Origin: CAYLPU01 sp964385635
Lineage (GTDB): Bacteria > Chloroflexota > Anaerolineae > B4-G1
DNA length: 25,923 nucleotides
Reading direction: 5' to 3'
Assembly: GCA_964385635.1 (NCBI GenBank)
Contig: CAYLPU010000074.1
Span: 1-25,923, forward strand
Notes under the pieces: model-generated
The model's database searches: none
Told to the model about the DNA's origin: nothing
The model's input: the letters and a program-made list of their open reading frames with translations, nothing else
Translations under genes and position numbers: made by a program
Part shown: positions 1 to 7,876 of the stretch, one piece after another
How the letters are laid out: each line of letters opens with the position of its first letter
Numbering within the stretch: the stretch's first letter is position 1

Positions 1-60
1 ATTTTCATTTGAGGGAACGAACTGCCTTCGGTGCGATTATACTTGAGGGAATACGCTATC

Positions 61-89
61 TTGACAACCTGGCTCGTATGTGGTACACT
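61..89 (+). promoter_or_regulatory. sigma70-type promoter of unit 1
   Basis: A perfect -35 box TTGACA (61-66) is followed after exactly 17 bases by the -10 box TACACT (84-89), so transcription should start near 95-97. This leaves a leader of about 160 nt before the first gene. The upstream 60 bases show no gene. The box spacing and quality match the promoter in front of the GntR regulator gene. Role is inferred from sequence only. Confidence 0.75.
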
Positions 90-101
90 CTCATGCCGAA
101 A

Positions 102-121
102 TGGTCTACACCAATATACCA
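102..121. promoter_or_regulatory. Putative GntR/HutC-type operator, unit 1
   Basis: The 20-mer TGGTCTACACCAATATACCA lies just downstream of the expected transcription start. Its first 12 bases are an imperfect palindrome (TGGT / ACCA arms) containing GTCTACAC, which fits the GT-N-TA-N-AC core known for HutC-subfamily GntR operators. The reverse complement of the whole 20-mer matches 11974-11993, in the promoter of the GntR/UTRA gene, at 18 of 20 positions. Binding there should block transcription, so this is most simply the site through which that regulator represses unit 1. Binding itself is inferred. Confidence 0.65.
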
Positions 122-216
122 TTGGCATATCACTAGCGGTTTAGACCCCTACAACTCCTCGGGAGAATGTAAAGGCCGCCACTGATACGGTTGCCACATA
201 CGGCGTATATCAGCAG

Positions 217-232
217 TAGCGCAAAAACGCTA
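217..232 (+). other. Small leader hairpin before first gene
   Basis: TAGCG (217-221) and CGCTA (228-232) can pair around the loop CAAAAA, just upstream of the AGGAG ribosome site at 241-245. The stem is only 5 bp, so a regulatory role is speculative. The rest of the 90-254 leader shows no open gene. Confidence 0.25.
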
Positions 233-254
233 AACAAGAAAGGAGATCAGGATA

Positions 255-1151
255 ATGGATAGAGACCCGCTGTTTAGAAAAAAGACAGCAATCACATATA
301 AGACAGAAGAAAAAACCGTCTTGAGAGGCTATGATTTAAGCGAACTGGCCGAAGAGGGTTATTCCCTCTATGACGCGATGTTCATTCTGTTCCAAGGAAG
401 GATTCCTACCGCCGAAGAAGAAAAAATGCTGAAATATGAGATGGGCGAGTTCCTGGAACACTCCATGTCGCCCTCGGCGGCTGGAGCGGTTTCCGTGATC
501 GCTGGCCGGCCACACCTGCCCGCCGCAGTCGCAGCGTCAGTCATGACCTTTGGCGGCGCGCACGGCCCAGGCGCCGCCCACGGATACATGATGAACAAAT
601 ACATCGAGCGCGCACGGGTTGAGGGTAAGACCCTGGATGAAATGGGCAAAATCCTCGTGGATGAATACCTGGACGCCGGAGAACCGGTCATGGGGCTGGG
701 CCAACCGCAACATCTCGATGGTGACCCGCGGGCGGAACCGACGCATATCAAGCAGGAAGAATTAGGACTCGACGGCGTCTATCTCGAACTTCAAAGAGCC
801 ATCGAAAAACATTTTTACGCGCGGCGCGAGAGGGAAGGAAGATCCTATGTGGCAGTGAATATGATAGGAGCGGGTAACACAGCCCTCGCTGACATCGGTT
901 TTTCACCAAATGCCGCCTGGTGCATCGGGTGTGTGTGTCGCGGCTACAGTTGCGCGGCTCACGCCCTTTACACCATGAAAAAGGGACATGCCTGGGCGGC
1001 CTCAAAGAGGGAACCGATGGTGCAAATGCTAGACCTCTCAATGATCAAGTACGTCGGTCCCGAAGACCGGGAAGTGCCCAGTCAGGAAGAACGCCAGGAG
1101 TATGCCAGAAAACAGAAAGAGTCAGGAGAATATAAGAAATGGGTGATCTAA
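255..1151 (+). CDS. Citrate synthase/citryl-CoA lyase-like protein 1, atypical active site
   Basis: This 298-residue protein has the citrate synthase fold pattern: RGYDLSELAEEGYSLYD near residues 24-40, the AHG segment at 102-104 and the DPRA motif at 157-160. It is shorter than normal citrate synthases (about 370-430 aa) and closer in size to citryl-CoA lyases. His103 aligns with the enolising histidine (E. coli His264). The oxaloacetate-binding histidine (E. coli His305) aligns with Gln150, and the catalytic aspartate (Asp362) aligns with a hydrophobic residue, Ile204. Ordinary citrate synthesis is therefore unlikely. The next gene is a paralogue overlapping it by 13 bases, so a hetero-oligomer is plausible, because citrate synthase active sites form in dimers. 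Further downstream lies an acyl-CoA-producing aldehyde dehydrogenase, which suggests a CoA-thioester ligand. The true reaction is unknown. Start chosen from AGGAGA 8 bases upstream. Confidence 0.75.
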   Translation: MDRDPLFRKKTAITYKTEEKTVLRGYDLSELAEEGYSLYDAMFILFQGRIPTAEEEKMLKYEMGEFLEHSMSPSAAGAVSVIAGRPHLPAAVAASVMTFGGAHGPGAAHGYMMNKYIERARVEGKTLDEMGKILVDEYLDAGEPVMGLGQPQHLDGDPRAEPTHIKQEELGLDGVYLELQRAIEKHFYARREREGRSYVAVNMIGAGNTALADIGFSPNAAWCIGCVCRGYSCAAHALYTMKKGHAWAASKREPMVQMLDLSMIKYVGPEDREVPSQEERQEYARKQKESGEYKKWVI

Positions 1152-2152
1152 AAGAAAAAAAGGTCGGCAATCTGAGTGATCCAAGATTGCTGTATGATTA
1201 TATGAACAGGGAGTGTGGCACAGTGCCCCTGGACAAGACCCGGTCGCAGTTTCAATGGGTCTCGGAAGTGGCCTACAAGAACATGCACCGCATCGTGGCC
1301 CGGGGATACGATACTACCGAACTGGTGGAACAGGGCTACGGACTTGTGGATATACTGTTCATTGACTTCCAGGCCAGAATCCCGCTGATCGAAGAAAACA
1401 AGATGTTGCATTACGTCTTGATCTTATCCCTGGAAGACGGTCTCTCGATGCCAGCGGCGATGTCAAGAATCGTCGGCCGGTCAAAAACCTTCCTCACCCA
1501 GGCATGCGGCGCTTCCGTCCTTGCGTTCGGCCATGCTTATGGCGCTTACTCAGCGTTCGGGAACATGCTGATTGAAAACCTCGCCAAGGTGCACGAGGAA
1601 GGCAAAACGATCGAACAGGTCGCCATGGAACTGGCCCGAGAGAATCTGGATGATCCGGCGCTGGGTGTCTCTGACCTGATGCTCAAGGACCCTGCCGCCA
1701 GGCGCATCTTCGCCAGGGCCGAAAAACTCGGCGTGGCCGGCGAATACATCGCCTTTACCAGGGAGATCGTCAAAGCGGCGCAGCGAATCAGCGACCATCC
1801 CGTTGACCTGGATATGCTCGGCGCAATCGGGGCTACGATGATGGATCTCGGCTTCACTCCCGAAGCAACCTGGGCCGTCATAGCAATCACGCGCTCCTTC
1901 GGTGCAGGGGCTCATTACATCGAAGAAGTCGAGCGAGAAGGCACGACGCGCCTGGGCCAGACGCTCACTCCGAAGGAATGGTACGATGGCCCGGAAGACC
2001 AGCCCGTCCCCCCGTTGGCGGACAGGGACAAAATCGCCACACCGGGGCAAACCTACACCCCCGAAGAATGGCGGAAAGCATCCGACGAAAGGCGGAAACT
2101 CCACGGCAGCGGGTTCTCCATTGCGGAAGAAATCAAAGCCCCTGGCAAATAA
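1139..2152 (+). CDS. Citrate synthase-like protein 2, degenerate, with C-terminal repeat
   Basis: This 337-residue paralogue of the preceding protein shares the RGYDTTELVEQGYGLVD region (residues 55-71), a DPAA motif (184-187) and a Y-x-GPED segment near 282-287. The expected catalytic positions are all changed: the AHG histidine is Tyr134 (AYG, with a histidine two residues earlier), no histidine stands in the second-histidine region, and the Asp362 position is hydrophobic. It may be a structural or regulatory partner of protein 1, or an enzyme with new chemistry. An extra C-terminal tail carries a duplicated GQTxTPxEW motif at about 273-281 and 303-311, which does not belong to the citrate synthase fold. 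It overlaps the previous gene, with AGGAG at 1124-1128, so translation is coupled. Classification by fold is fairly safe; function is unknown. Confidence 0.7.
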   Translation: MGDLKEKKVGNLSDPRLLYDYMNRECGTVPLDKTRSQFQWVSEVAYKNMHRIVARGYDTTELVEQGYGLVDILFIDFQARIPLIEENKMLHYVLILSLEDGLSMPAAMSRIVGRSKTFLTQACGASVLAFGHAYGAYSAFGNMLIENLAKVHEEGKTIEQVAMELARENLDDPALGVSDLMLKDPAARRIFARAEKLGVAGEYIAFTREIVKAAQRISDHPVDLDMLGAIGATMMDLGFTPEATWAVIAITRSFGAGAHYIEEVEREGTTRLGQTLTPKEWYDGPEDQPVPPLADRDKIATPGQTYTPEEWRKASDERRKLHGSGFSIAEEIKAPGK

Positions 2153-2178
2153 GGGATGTAAGAAAGCAGGCAAATAAA

Positions 2179-3597
2179 ATGTCAAGCAGCAAAGAAATAA
2201 CAGCGGCTGAGATAGAAGAAATCCAGGGATTGTATGAACGGGCGAGGAAAGCCTTCGAGGAGGTTGAATTCTGGCCCCAGGAGAAAGTAGACGAGATGAC
2301 CACCGCCGTCGCCTGGGAGTGGCAGAAGGAAGAGGCAGCCAAGGCTCTTGCCAGACTCGCAGTTGACGAATCCGGGATTGGGGTTTACGAGGATAAAGTC
2401 GCCAAGATACAAAGCAAGACCCGTGGCACGTTGTGGGATATGAAAGGCGTAAAAACCTGCGGCCTGGTGAAGGAAGACAAAGAGAAAGGGCTGAGGATAT
2501 TCGCCAAGCCGATGGGAGTTGTTGCCAACGTCGTCCCCAGCACGAATCCCGAGTCAACGGTTTGCTGTATTGGGCTTAGCCTCTTGAAAACCAGAAATGC
2601 AATGATCGTCTCGCCCCATCCCAGGGCTCAGGGCAGTTCCTATCTTACGGTTGAGCATGGCCGCAAGGCGCTCCGCAAGATCGGCGCTCCTGAGGACCTG
2701 ATGCTATGCCTCCAGCACAGCAGTCGCGCCAAGGCCCGCGAATTGATGTCGAAATGCGACTTTGTCGTGGCAACGGGCGGGGCCGCACTGGTGAAGGTAG
2801 TTTATGCAGCCGGTAAACCGTGCCACACGGTCAGTTCCGGTAACGTGGTCTCCTTAGTGGACGAAACAGCCAATTTGAAGGCTGCTGCCGCAAAGATTGT
2901 CAAGTCCAAGATCGCGAATAACTCTGCATCCTGCTCTTCGGAAAACGCGGTTGCTCTGGAGAGCAGTATATACGATGAGATGATCGAGTGTTTGAAAGCC
3001 GAAGGTGGCTATCTCTGCAGCACGGAGGAGCAGGAGAAATTGAGGGCCTATATGTGGCCCGACGGAAAAACTCTGAACCGGGATATGGTGGCCAAGCCGG
3101 CCCTATGGATCGCGGAACAGGCAGGAATTGACGTGCCCCAGGACACCCGGTTCCTGATGGTGCTGGGCAAAAAAGCCGGGCCCGAAGACCGGTTTTCCGG
3201 TGAGAAGATATCACTGGTTCTTACCGTCTGGAGATGGGACGACTTTAGCGAAATGGTCGAACGTATGAAGGAAATGCACCGGTTCTCCGGCGAGGGACAT
3301 TCTGCCTCCATCCATTCCAATAACGACGGTCACAAAGTTGAACTTGCGCTCAAGGCCAATGTCGGTAGAGTCAATTGTAATATGCCCCACGCAATGGCCA
3401 ACAGCGGCAGTTGGTTTAACGGGAATCCGTTCACAGACACGCTCGGCGGCGGCACCTGGGCCGGTAATATGACCAGCGAGAACGTCAACTGGAAACACTT
3501 CCTTAACTACACCTGGCTGTCCGAGCCGATCCCAGAGCACGTTCCAAGCGATGAAGAGTTGTTTGGAGACTATTTGGCCAAGTGGGGAAGGGATTAA
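2179..3597 (+). CDS. CoA-acylating aldehyde dehydrogenase (EutE/AdhE/SauS type)
   Basis: It probably oxidises a short aldehyde to its acyl-CoA with NAD(P)+ and CoA. The 472-residue protein aligns with the aldehyde dehydrogenase half of AdhE and with sulfoacetaldehyde dehydrogenase SauS: PSTNPES (120-126), LKTRNAMIVSPHPRAQ (136-151), GKPCHTVSSGN (212-222) and the catalytic segment NNSASCSSEN with Cys252 as nucleophile. I chose the ATG at 2179, 26 bases after the previous stop, because the longer in-frame extension would lie inside the citrate synthase-like gene; the ribosome site is weak. Aldehyde candidates from context are acetaldehyde (from the PhnX-like enzyme of unit 2), sulfoacetaldehyde or another transamination product. 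Acylating chemistry is well supported; the exact substrate is not. Confidence 0.85.
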   Translation: MSSSKEITAAEIEEIQGLYERARKAFEEVEFWPQEKVDEMTTAVAWEWQKEEAAKALARLAVDESGIGVYEDKVAKIQSKTRGTLWDMKGVKTCGLVKEDKEKGLRIFAKPMGVVANVVPSTNPESTVCCIGLSLLKTRNAMIVSPHPRAQGSSYLTVEHGRKALRKIGAPEDLMLCLQHSSRAKARELMSKCDFVVATGGAALVKVVYAAGKPCHTVSSGNVVSLVDETANLKAAAAKIVKSKIANNSASCSSENAVALESSIYDEMIECLKAEGGYLCSTEEQEKLRAYMWPDGKTLNRDMVAKPALWIAEQAGIDVPQDTRFLMVLGKKAGPEDRFSGEKISLVLTVWRWDDFSEMVERMKEMHRFSGEGHSASIHSNNDGHKVELALKANVGRVNCNMPHAMANSGSWFNGNPFTDTLGGGTWAGNMTSENVNWKHFLNYTWLSEPIPEHVPSDEELFGDYLAKWGRD

Positions 3598-3608
3598 TCC
3601 TTCGAACG

Positions 3609-3626
3609 CACTCACTCACTCACTCA
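3609..3626 (+). repeat. CACT tetranucleotide repeat
   Basis: Four and a half tandem CACT units fill the gap between the aldehyde and alcohol dehydrogenase genes. It lies outside coding sequence and upstream of the AGGAGG ribosome site, so copy-number slippage would alter only spacing. No function is evident. Confidence 0.7.
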
Positions 3627-3653
3627 GACTTTGGGTGGTAGGAGGTAAGAACA

Positions 3654-4931
3654 ATGACATTCGAAACCGCCTTTACAATGGATACGTCCGGTATCAAGTA
3701 TGGCCCCGGAGTCACACGCGAAGTGGGGCACGATATGAAAGAACTAGGTGTCCACCGGGTGATGGTGGTAACCGACCCCAACCTGGCGGACAGCGAATCA
3801 GTGTCTGTCACCCTCGAAGCATTGCGCAAAGAGGGAATCAATGCCGTACTGTTTGATCAGGCACGTGTTGAGCCAACGGATGTCTCCTTCAAAAAAGCCA
3901 TTCGGTTTGCGAGTGGGGGCATGTTCGATGGATATGTCGCCGTCGGGGGCGGATCCAGTATGGACACAGCCAAAGTGGCCAACCTATACGCCACCCACCC
4001 GGCAGATTTCCTGACTTATGTCAACCGCCCCATCGGCCAAGGTCGCCTGGCGCCGGGACCATTGAAACCACTGATTGCTATTCCAACTACGGCTGGCACG
4101 GGTAGCGAAACGACTGGCGTGGCCATTTTCGACCTCTTGGAAATGCGCGCCAAAACCGGTATCTCCCATCGTGCGCTACGCCCGGTGATGGGCATCGTAG
4201 ACCCCAATAACACCCGCACCCTCCCCAAGATGGTCGCCGCTGCTACTGGCCTGGACGTGTTGACCCATGCCCTGGAGTCGCTGACGGCCTTGCCGTTTGA
4301 CAAGCGGCCGGCTCCCGAAGATCCCAAATCGCGCCCCGTGTATCAAGGGGCCAACCCAATCAGCCACATATGGGCATCACGAGCAGTTGAAATGGTCTCT
4401 CAAAACCTCGTGCGTGCGGTTGAGGATCCCTCTGATGACGAGGCGCGTGGTCAGATGTTGCTGTCGGCTACCTTCGCTGGCATCGGTTTTGGAAACGCCG
4501 GCTGTCACTTGCCGCATGGCATGTCATACCCGGTATCTGGGATGGTGCGTGATTATGCGCCCGAGGGGTATCCAGCAGAAGAGCCGATCATCCCCCATGG
4601 CATAGCCGTGGTACTCAACGCTCCGGCTGTGTTTCGCTTCACTGCGCCAACAAACCCGGAACTCCACCTATATGCGGCCAAGTTAATGGGCGTGGACACG
4701 TCTGGCGCCGGTCCAGAGGACGCAGGCGAACTACTCGCCAGCGCAATTGTTGATTTGATGCGCAGCACCGGAATACCCAATGGGCTGAGTGCAGTAGGTT
4801 ACGGGCCGGACGACGTAGATCAACTGGTTGCTGGTACGCTGCCTCAGCATCGCGTCACCAAATTGTCGCCGCGCCCTGCCAGCGCTGGGGATCTCAAGCA
4901 ACTATTCCTGGACTCGCTCACGTGTTGGTAG
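3654..4931 (+). CDS. Iron alcohol dehydrogenase, hydroxyacid-oxoacid transhydrogenase (ADHFE1) type
   Basis: This 425-residue protein resembles ADHFE1, the hydroxyacid-oxoacid transhydrogenase, along its whole length: RVEPTD (71-76), VAVGGGSSMDTAK (95-107), PTTAGTGSETTGVAIFD (144-160), the YQGANPISHIW segment (230-240) and LPQHRVTKL near the C terminus. Likely Fe/metal ligands are Asp201, His205, His288 and His315. Characterised relatives convert 4-hydroxybutyrate plus 2-oxoglutarate to succinic semialdehyde plus 2-hydroxyglutarate, using a tightly bound nicotinamide. In this locus it may interconvert an aldehyde or semialdehyde released by the aminotransferases with its hydroxy form. A clear GGAGG lies 11 bases upstream. 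The subfamily call is confident; the substrate here is inferred. Confidence 0.85.
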   Translation: MTFETAFTMDTSGIKYGPGVTREVGHDMKELGVHRVMVVTDPNLADSESVSVTLEALRKEGINAVLFDQARVEPTDVSFKKAIRFASGGMFDGYVAVGGGSSMDTAKVANLYATHPADFLTYVNRPIGQGRLAPGPLKPLIAIPTTAGTGSETTGVAIFDLLEMRAKTGISHRALRPVMGIVDPNNTRTLPKMVAAATGLDVLTHALESLTALPFDKRPAPEDPKSRPVYQGANPISHIWASRAVEMVSQNLVRAVEDPSDDEARGQMLLSATFAGIGFGNAGCHLPHGMSYPVSGMVRDYAPEGYPAEEPIIPHGIAVVLNAPAVFRFTAPTNPELHLYAAKLMGVDTSGAGPEDAGELLASAIVDLMRSTGIPNGLSAVGYGPDDVDQLVAGTLPQHRVTKLSPRPASAGDLKQLFLDSLTCW

Positions 4932-5113
4932 CCCGTTTGACCAAGGCTGTCATTTTTGATTTTGGCCAAACCCTCGTCGATTCGGCCGATGGTTTTCGCA
5001 CGGCCGAGAAGGAAGCAGAGACCAGGATTTTTGAGGACCTGGGCATGGAATCCTGGCCAGAATTCCTCTTGAAGGCGGAGCGCCATTCACCCTCCAATAG
5101 CCTGCTCCTATGA
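4922..5113 (+). pseudogene. Truncated HAD hydrolase fragment
   Basis: A 63-codon frame starts with GTG inside the end of the dehydrogenase gene and encodes a HAD-type first motif, AVIFDFGQTLVDSADGF, followed by a typical helical start of the cap domain to about residue 53, then unrelated residues and a stop. HAD enzymes normally exceed 200 residues, and no remaining motifs (Thr/Ser, Lys, second Asp pair) occur downstream in any frame before the MFS gene, so this is a remnant. Its stop overlaps the MFS start codon (ATGA). It may persist because its translation feeds ribosomes to the transporter gene, which lacks its own good ribosome site. Confidence 0.75.
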
Positions 5114-6351
5114 AGAAGAACCACACGCTATCCCCCTTCCGCGTCCTGCTCCCGATAGGTATAGGTACCTGCCTATCGCTCTTCGGCGACGCATCGCTCT
5201 ACACCGTTCTGCCAACGCACACGATAGATGCTGGTGTGTCGGTGGCAAGCGTGGGCATCCTGCTGTCGGCCAACCGCTTTGTCCGTCTAATTCTCAACGG
5301 TCCTGCCGGCATAGCCTACGATCGTGGGCTCCGTCGTCGCTTGTTCGTACCGGCCTTGTTCATCGGGGCATGCTCAACCGCGATCTATGGGCTTACCGAG
5401 GGCTTCTGGCCACTCTTGGTTGGACGACTGCTTTGGGGCCTGGCGTGGGCTGGCATCTGGGTCGGTGGGCACACAATTATCCTCGATGTTACCCGTGATG
5501 ACACCCGGGGCCGGTGGATTGGCATCTACCAGGTTTCCTTCTTTCTGGGCGCGTCGGGCGGGGCTCTACTAGGCGGCTTCCTGACCGACAGGCTGGGATA
5601 CCACCAGGCGATGGACATAGGCGCTGGCCTGACGTTAATCGGGGCAACCATCGCCCTGGTGTTCTTGCCAGAAACCCGTGAACTGCGGCACGAGACAACC
5701 GAGCCTGCGATAAGACCACGCCATTCAACCCCTATCTCAAGCCCGACCAGCAGAGCGGAGTTTGCCTCGGCCGCTGCCCTATACGGAGTCAATCGTCTTG
5801 CGCTGGCTGGTGTTTTACAGTCCACCCTCGGCCTATTCCTACTGGGGCAAATGGGTGATCAGGTTGAGGTCGCAGGTCATTCGATGGGCGTAGCCACGCT
5901 TACAGGATTGGGATTGGGATTATCCACTCTGATCTCTATGACATCGGCCCTCATTTTGGGTAGTCTTTCAGATCGGGTAGGCAACCGTTGGCGAGTCGCA
6001 GCCGGAGGCTTGACACCCGGGATAGCCGGTTTCAGCCTCCTGGCTATTGGGACACCGCTGGCTACCCTCGTTGGCATCCCTTTGACAGCCATCACGGGCG
6101 GGAGCAATCAGGGTTTGTCCACCGCTCTGGTTGGCGACCTGGGCGGCGTGGGGCAGAGAGGCCGACGGTTGGGATTGCTGTTTACGATCGGCGATTTGGC
6201 AAGTGCAATTGGGCCACCATTGACCTACGCACTGATTCCACTACTCGGGACCGCAGGCGTCTATCTGCTAATCGCTGGCGTTTTTGCATCTATGTTCCCC
6301 GTAGCCCTGTGGCAGGCCGCTAAAGCCCGTACAAAGGCCAACACCGGTTGA
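5110..6351 (+). CDS. Major facilitator superfamily transporter
   Basis: This 413-residue protein is hydrophobic with about 12 predicted membrane helices, in two halves joined by a polar loop around residues 190-220. The loop between helices 2 and 3 carries an MFS motif A-like segment (GIAYDRGLRRRLF), and GRLLWGLAWAGIWVGG fits helix 4. It should be a secondary carrier in the cytoplasmic membrane; the cargo could be substrate, product or a drug-like compound and cannot be read from the sequence. No Shine-Dalgarno is visible, and it overlaps the HAD remnant by 4 bases, implying translational coupling. Confidence 0.8.
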   Translation: MKKNHTLSPFRVLLPIGIGTCLSLFGDASLYTVLPTHTIDAGVSVASVGILLSANRFVRLILNGPAGIAYDRGLRRRLFVPALFIGACSTAIYGLTEGFWPLLVGRLLWGLAWAGIWVGGHTIILDVTRDDTRGRWIGIYQVSFFLGASGGALLGGFLTDRLGYHQAMDIGAGLTLIGATIALVFLPETRELRHETTEPAIRPRHSTPISSPTSRAEFASAAALYGVNRLALAGVLQSTLGLFLLGQMGDQVEVAGHSMGVATLTGLGLGLSTLISMTSALILGSLSDRVGNRWRVAAGGLTPGIAGFSLLAIGTPLATLVGIPLTAITGGSNQGLSTALVGDLGGVGQRGRRLGLLFTIGDLASAIGPPLTYALIPLLGTAGVYLLIAGVFASMFPVALWQAAKARTKANTG

Positions 6352-6360
6352 GGAGGGGAC

Positions 6361-6444
6361 ATGAAGCCGGAAGGAGATTCAGCAACTGAAAAAGGAGGTT
6401 ATGGTGATGAAAGAGACCTACCCACATACAGAGCAGACAGTTGA
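6361..6444 (+). other. Possible 27-codon upstream ORF
   Basis: GAGGAGGGG (6349-6357) precedes an ATG that opens a 27-codon frame, running out of frame through the start of the aminotransferase gene and ending at TGA 6442-6444. It resembles no known protein. It could couple translation of the aminotransferase to upstream ribosomes or be chance. Confidence 0.25.
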
Positions 6445-7828
6445 AGATTTCAGCAGCATGCAGCGGAAGTACCTGATGCAGTGCTGGTCCGTCCAAGAAA
6501 AATACGAGCCCATACCGGTGAAAAAAGCCGATGGGTGTTGGATTCACACCACGGACGGGAGAAAGATTTTTGACCTGCGGAGCGCACACGAGTGCATCAA
6601 CCTTGGCTTCAGGCATCCCAAGGTTCTACGAGCGATGCGCGAGCAAATGGAAAAAGTGATCTACGTCACTGACGACTTTGCAACTGAGCCCACAGCCAGG
6701 TTAGCCAAGACGTTGGCCGAGATCACTCCCGGCGATCCAAACAAAAGGGTGTGGTTCGCACAAAGCGGCGCGGGGGCCGTCGAGGCTGCAATCAAGGCGG
6801 CCCGATTCTACAAATACAACCAAATGATGGTGGAAGGGCCTGCAACTGCGACAGCGCCGCATCAGTACCCATATCCCTACAAGATCATCTCTCGCTACAG
6901 ATCGTATCACGGGGCCACAACCGGCGCGATGACGGTCAGCGGCGACCCGAGACGTTGGTTCCAAGAACCTTTCGTAATGCCTGGCGTAGTCCATGGGCCG
7001 GATGCCTACTGTTATCGTTGCCCGCTTAATCACACCTACCCTGATTGTGGTATCGCCTGCGCCGAATACATTGACCACATGATAGAACTAGAAGGCGGAT
7101 CCAACAAAGTGGCAGCCATGATCATCGAGCCCATTGTAGGTTCCAATGGCATAATTCCACCGCCACCGGAGTATCTCCCGATGCTGCGAGAGATTTGCGA
7201 CAAATGGGATGTCCTGTTGATTGCCGACGAAACAATGACCGGCTTCGGGAGGACGGGGGAGATGTTTGCCATCAACCACTACAATGTCACCCCCGATATT
7301 ATGGTGGTGGGAAAATCGATTGGTATGTATTGCCCACTCACAGCCACCATTTTCAGTCAGAAGGTTGCAGAGACATTTGAAAACAACCTGTTCGGCCACG
7401 GGCAAAGTTATTCAGGGCATGCGCTCGCATGTGCCGCAGCCCTGGCCAGCGTTAAAGTCCTACAAGAAGATGGAATCGTAGAGCATACAAGAAAGATGGG
7501 CGAATATTTAGGCCACAGATTGACTGCGCTTGCCGAGACTCACCGCTCAGTAGGCGACGTTAGAGGACTGGGATTGTTCTGGACCATAGAACTTGTGAAA
7601 AACAGGGAAACCAAAGAACCATTCCGGCGGCCGACCGAGAAGTATACCTATACCCCGGTGAGCAAAATAGCCGACTACTTGCTCCAGGAAAAGAACATAT
7701 ACATCCCCGCGGACAAGTTTGGGATCTGGATTGCCCCACCTCTGATAGTGAGTAAGGAAGAGATAGATTTCCTGGTGGAGGCCATTGACGACGCATTAAG
7801 GATAGCAGATACTGAAGCGACAGTGTAG
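6407..7828 (+). CDS. Class III (omega) aminotransferase 1, PLP-dependent
   Basis: A fold-type I class III aminotransferase that should move the amino group of a terminal-amine substrate to an oxoacid, giving an aldehyde. Visible features are the N-terminal WSVQ segment, SRYRSYHGATTGAM around residues 164-177 (counted from 6401), the PLP-phenolate aspartate in LLIADETMTGFGRTG (about Asp276) and the PLP lysine in VVGKSIG (about Lys305). A CxxC plus two further cysteines (203-220) suggest a structural metal site shared with aminotransferase 2. I prefer the ATG at 6407 over 6401, because AAGGAGG ends only 2 bases before 6401 but 8 before 6407. Related enzymes include taurine-pyruvate aminotransferases. 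It sits 48 bases ahead of a MtmB-A gene, so it probably acts on the demethylated product. Confidence 0.85.
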   Translation: MKETYPHTEQTVEDFSSMQRKYLMQCWSVQEKYEPIPVKKADGCWIHTTDGRKIFDLRSAHECINLGFRHPKVLRAMREQMEKVIYVTDDFATEPTARLAKTLAEITPGDPNKRVWFAQSGAGAVEAAIKAARFYKYNQMMVEGPATATAPHQYPYPYKIISRYRSYHGATTGAMTVSGDPRRWFQEPFVMPGVVHGPDAYCYRCPLNHTYPDCGIACAEYIDHMIELEGGSNKVAAMIIEPIVGSNGIIPPPPEYLPMLREICDKWDVLLIADETMTGFGRTGEMFAINHYNVTPDIMVVGKSIGMYCPLTATIFSQKVAETFENNLFGHGQSYSGHALACAAALASVKVLQEDGIVEHTRKMGEYLGHRLTALAETHRSVGDVRGLGLFWTIELVKNRETKEPFRRPTEKYTYTPVSKIADYLLQEKNIYIPADKFGIWIAPPLIVSKEEIDFLVEAIDDALRIADTEATV

Positions 7829-7876
7829 CTTTACGGCCTGTGTCTTCGTCATGTTTATTCCCATAGGAGGAAGATA

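Noticed and set aside
1550..2557. A 335-codon antisense frame
   Set aside because: It lies across two well-supported + strand genes and has no recognisable domain, being a by-product of GC-rich codon use.
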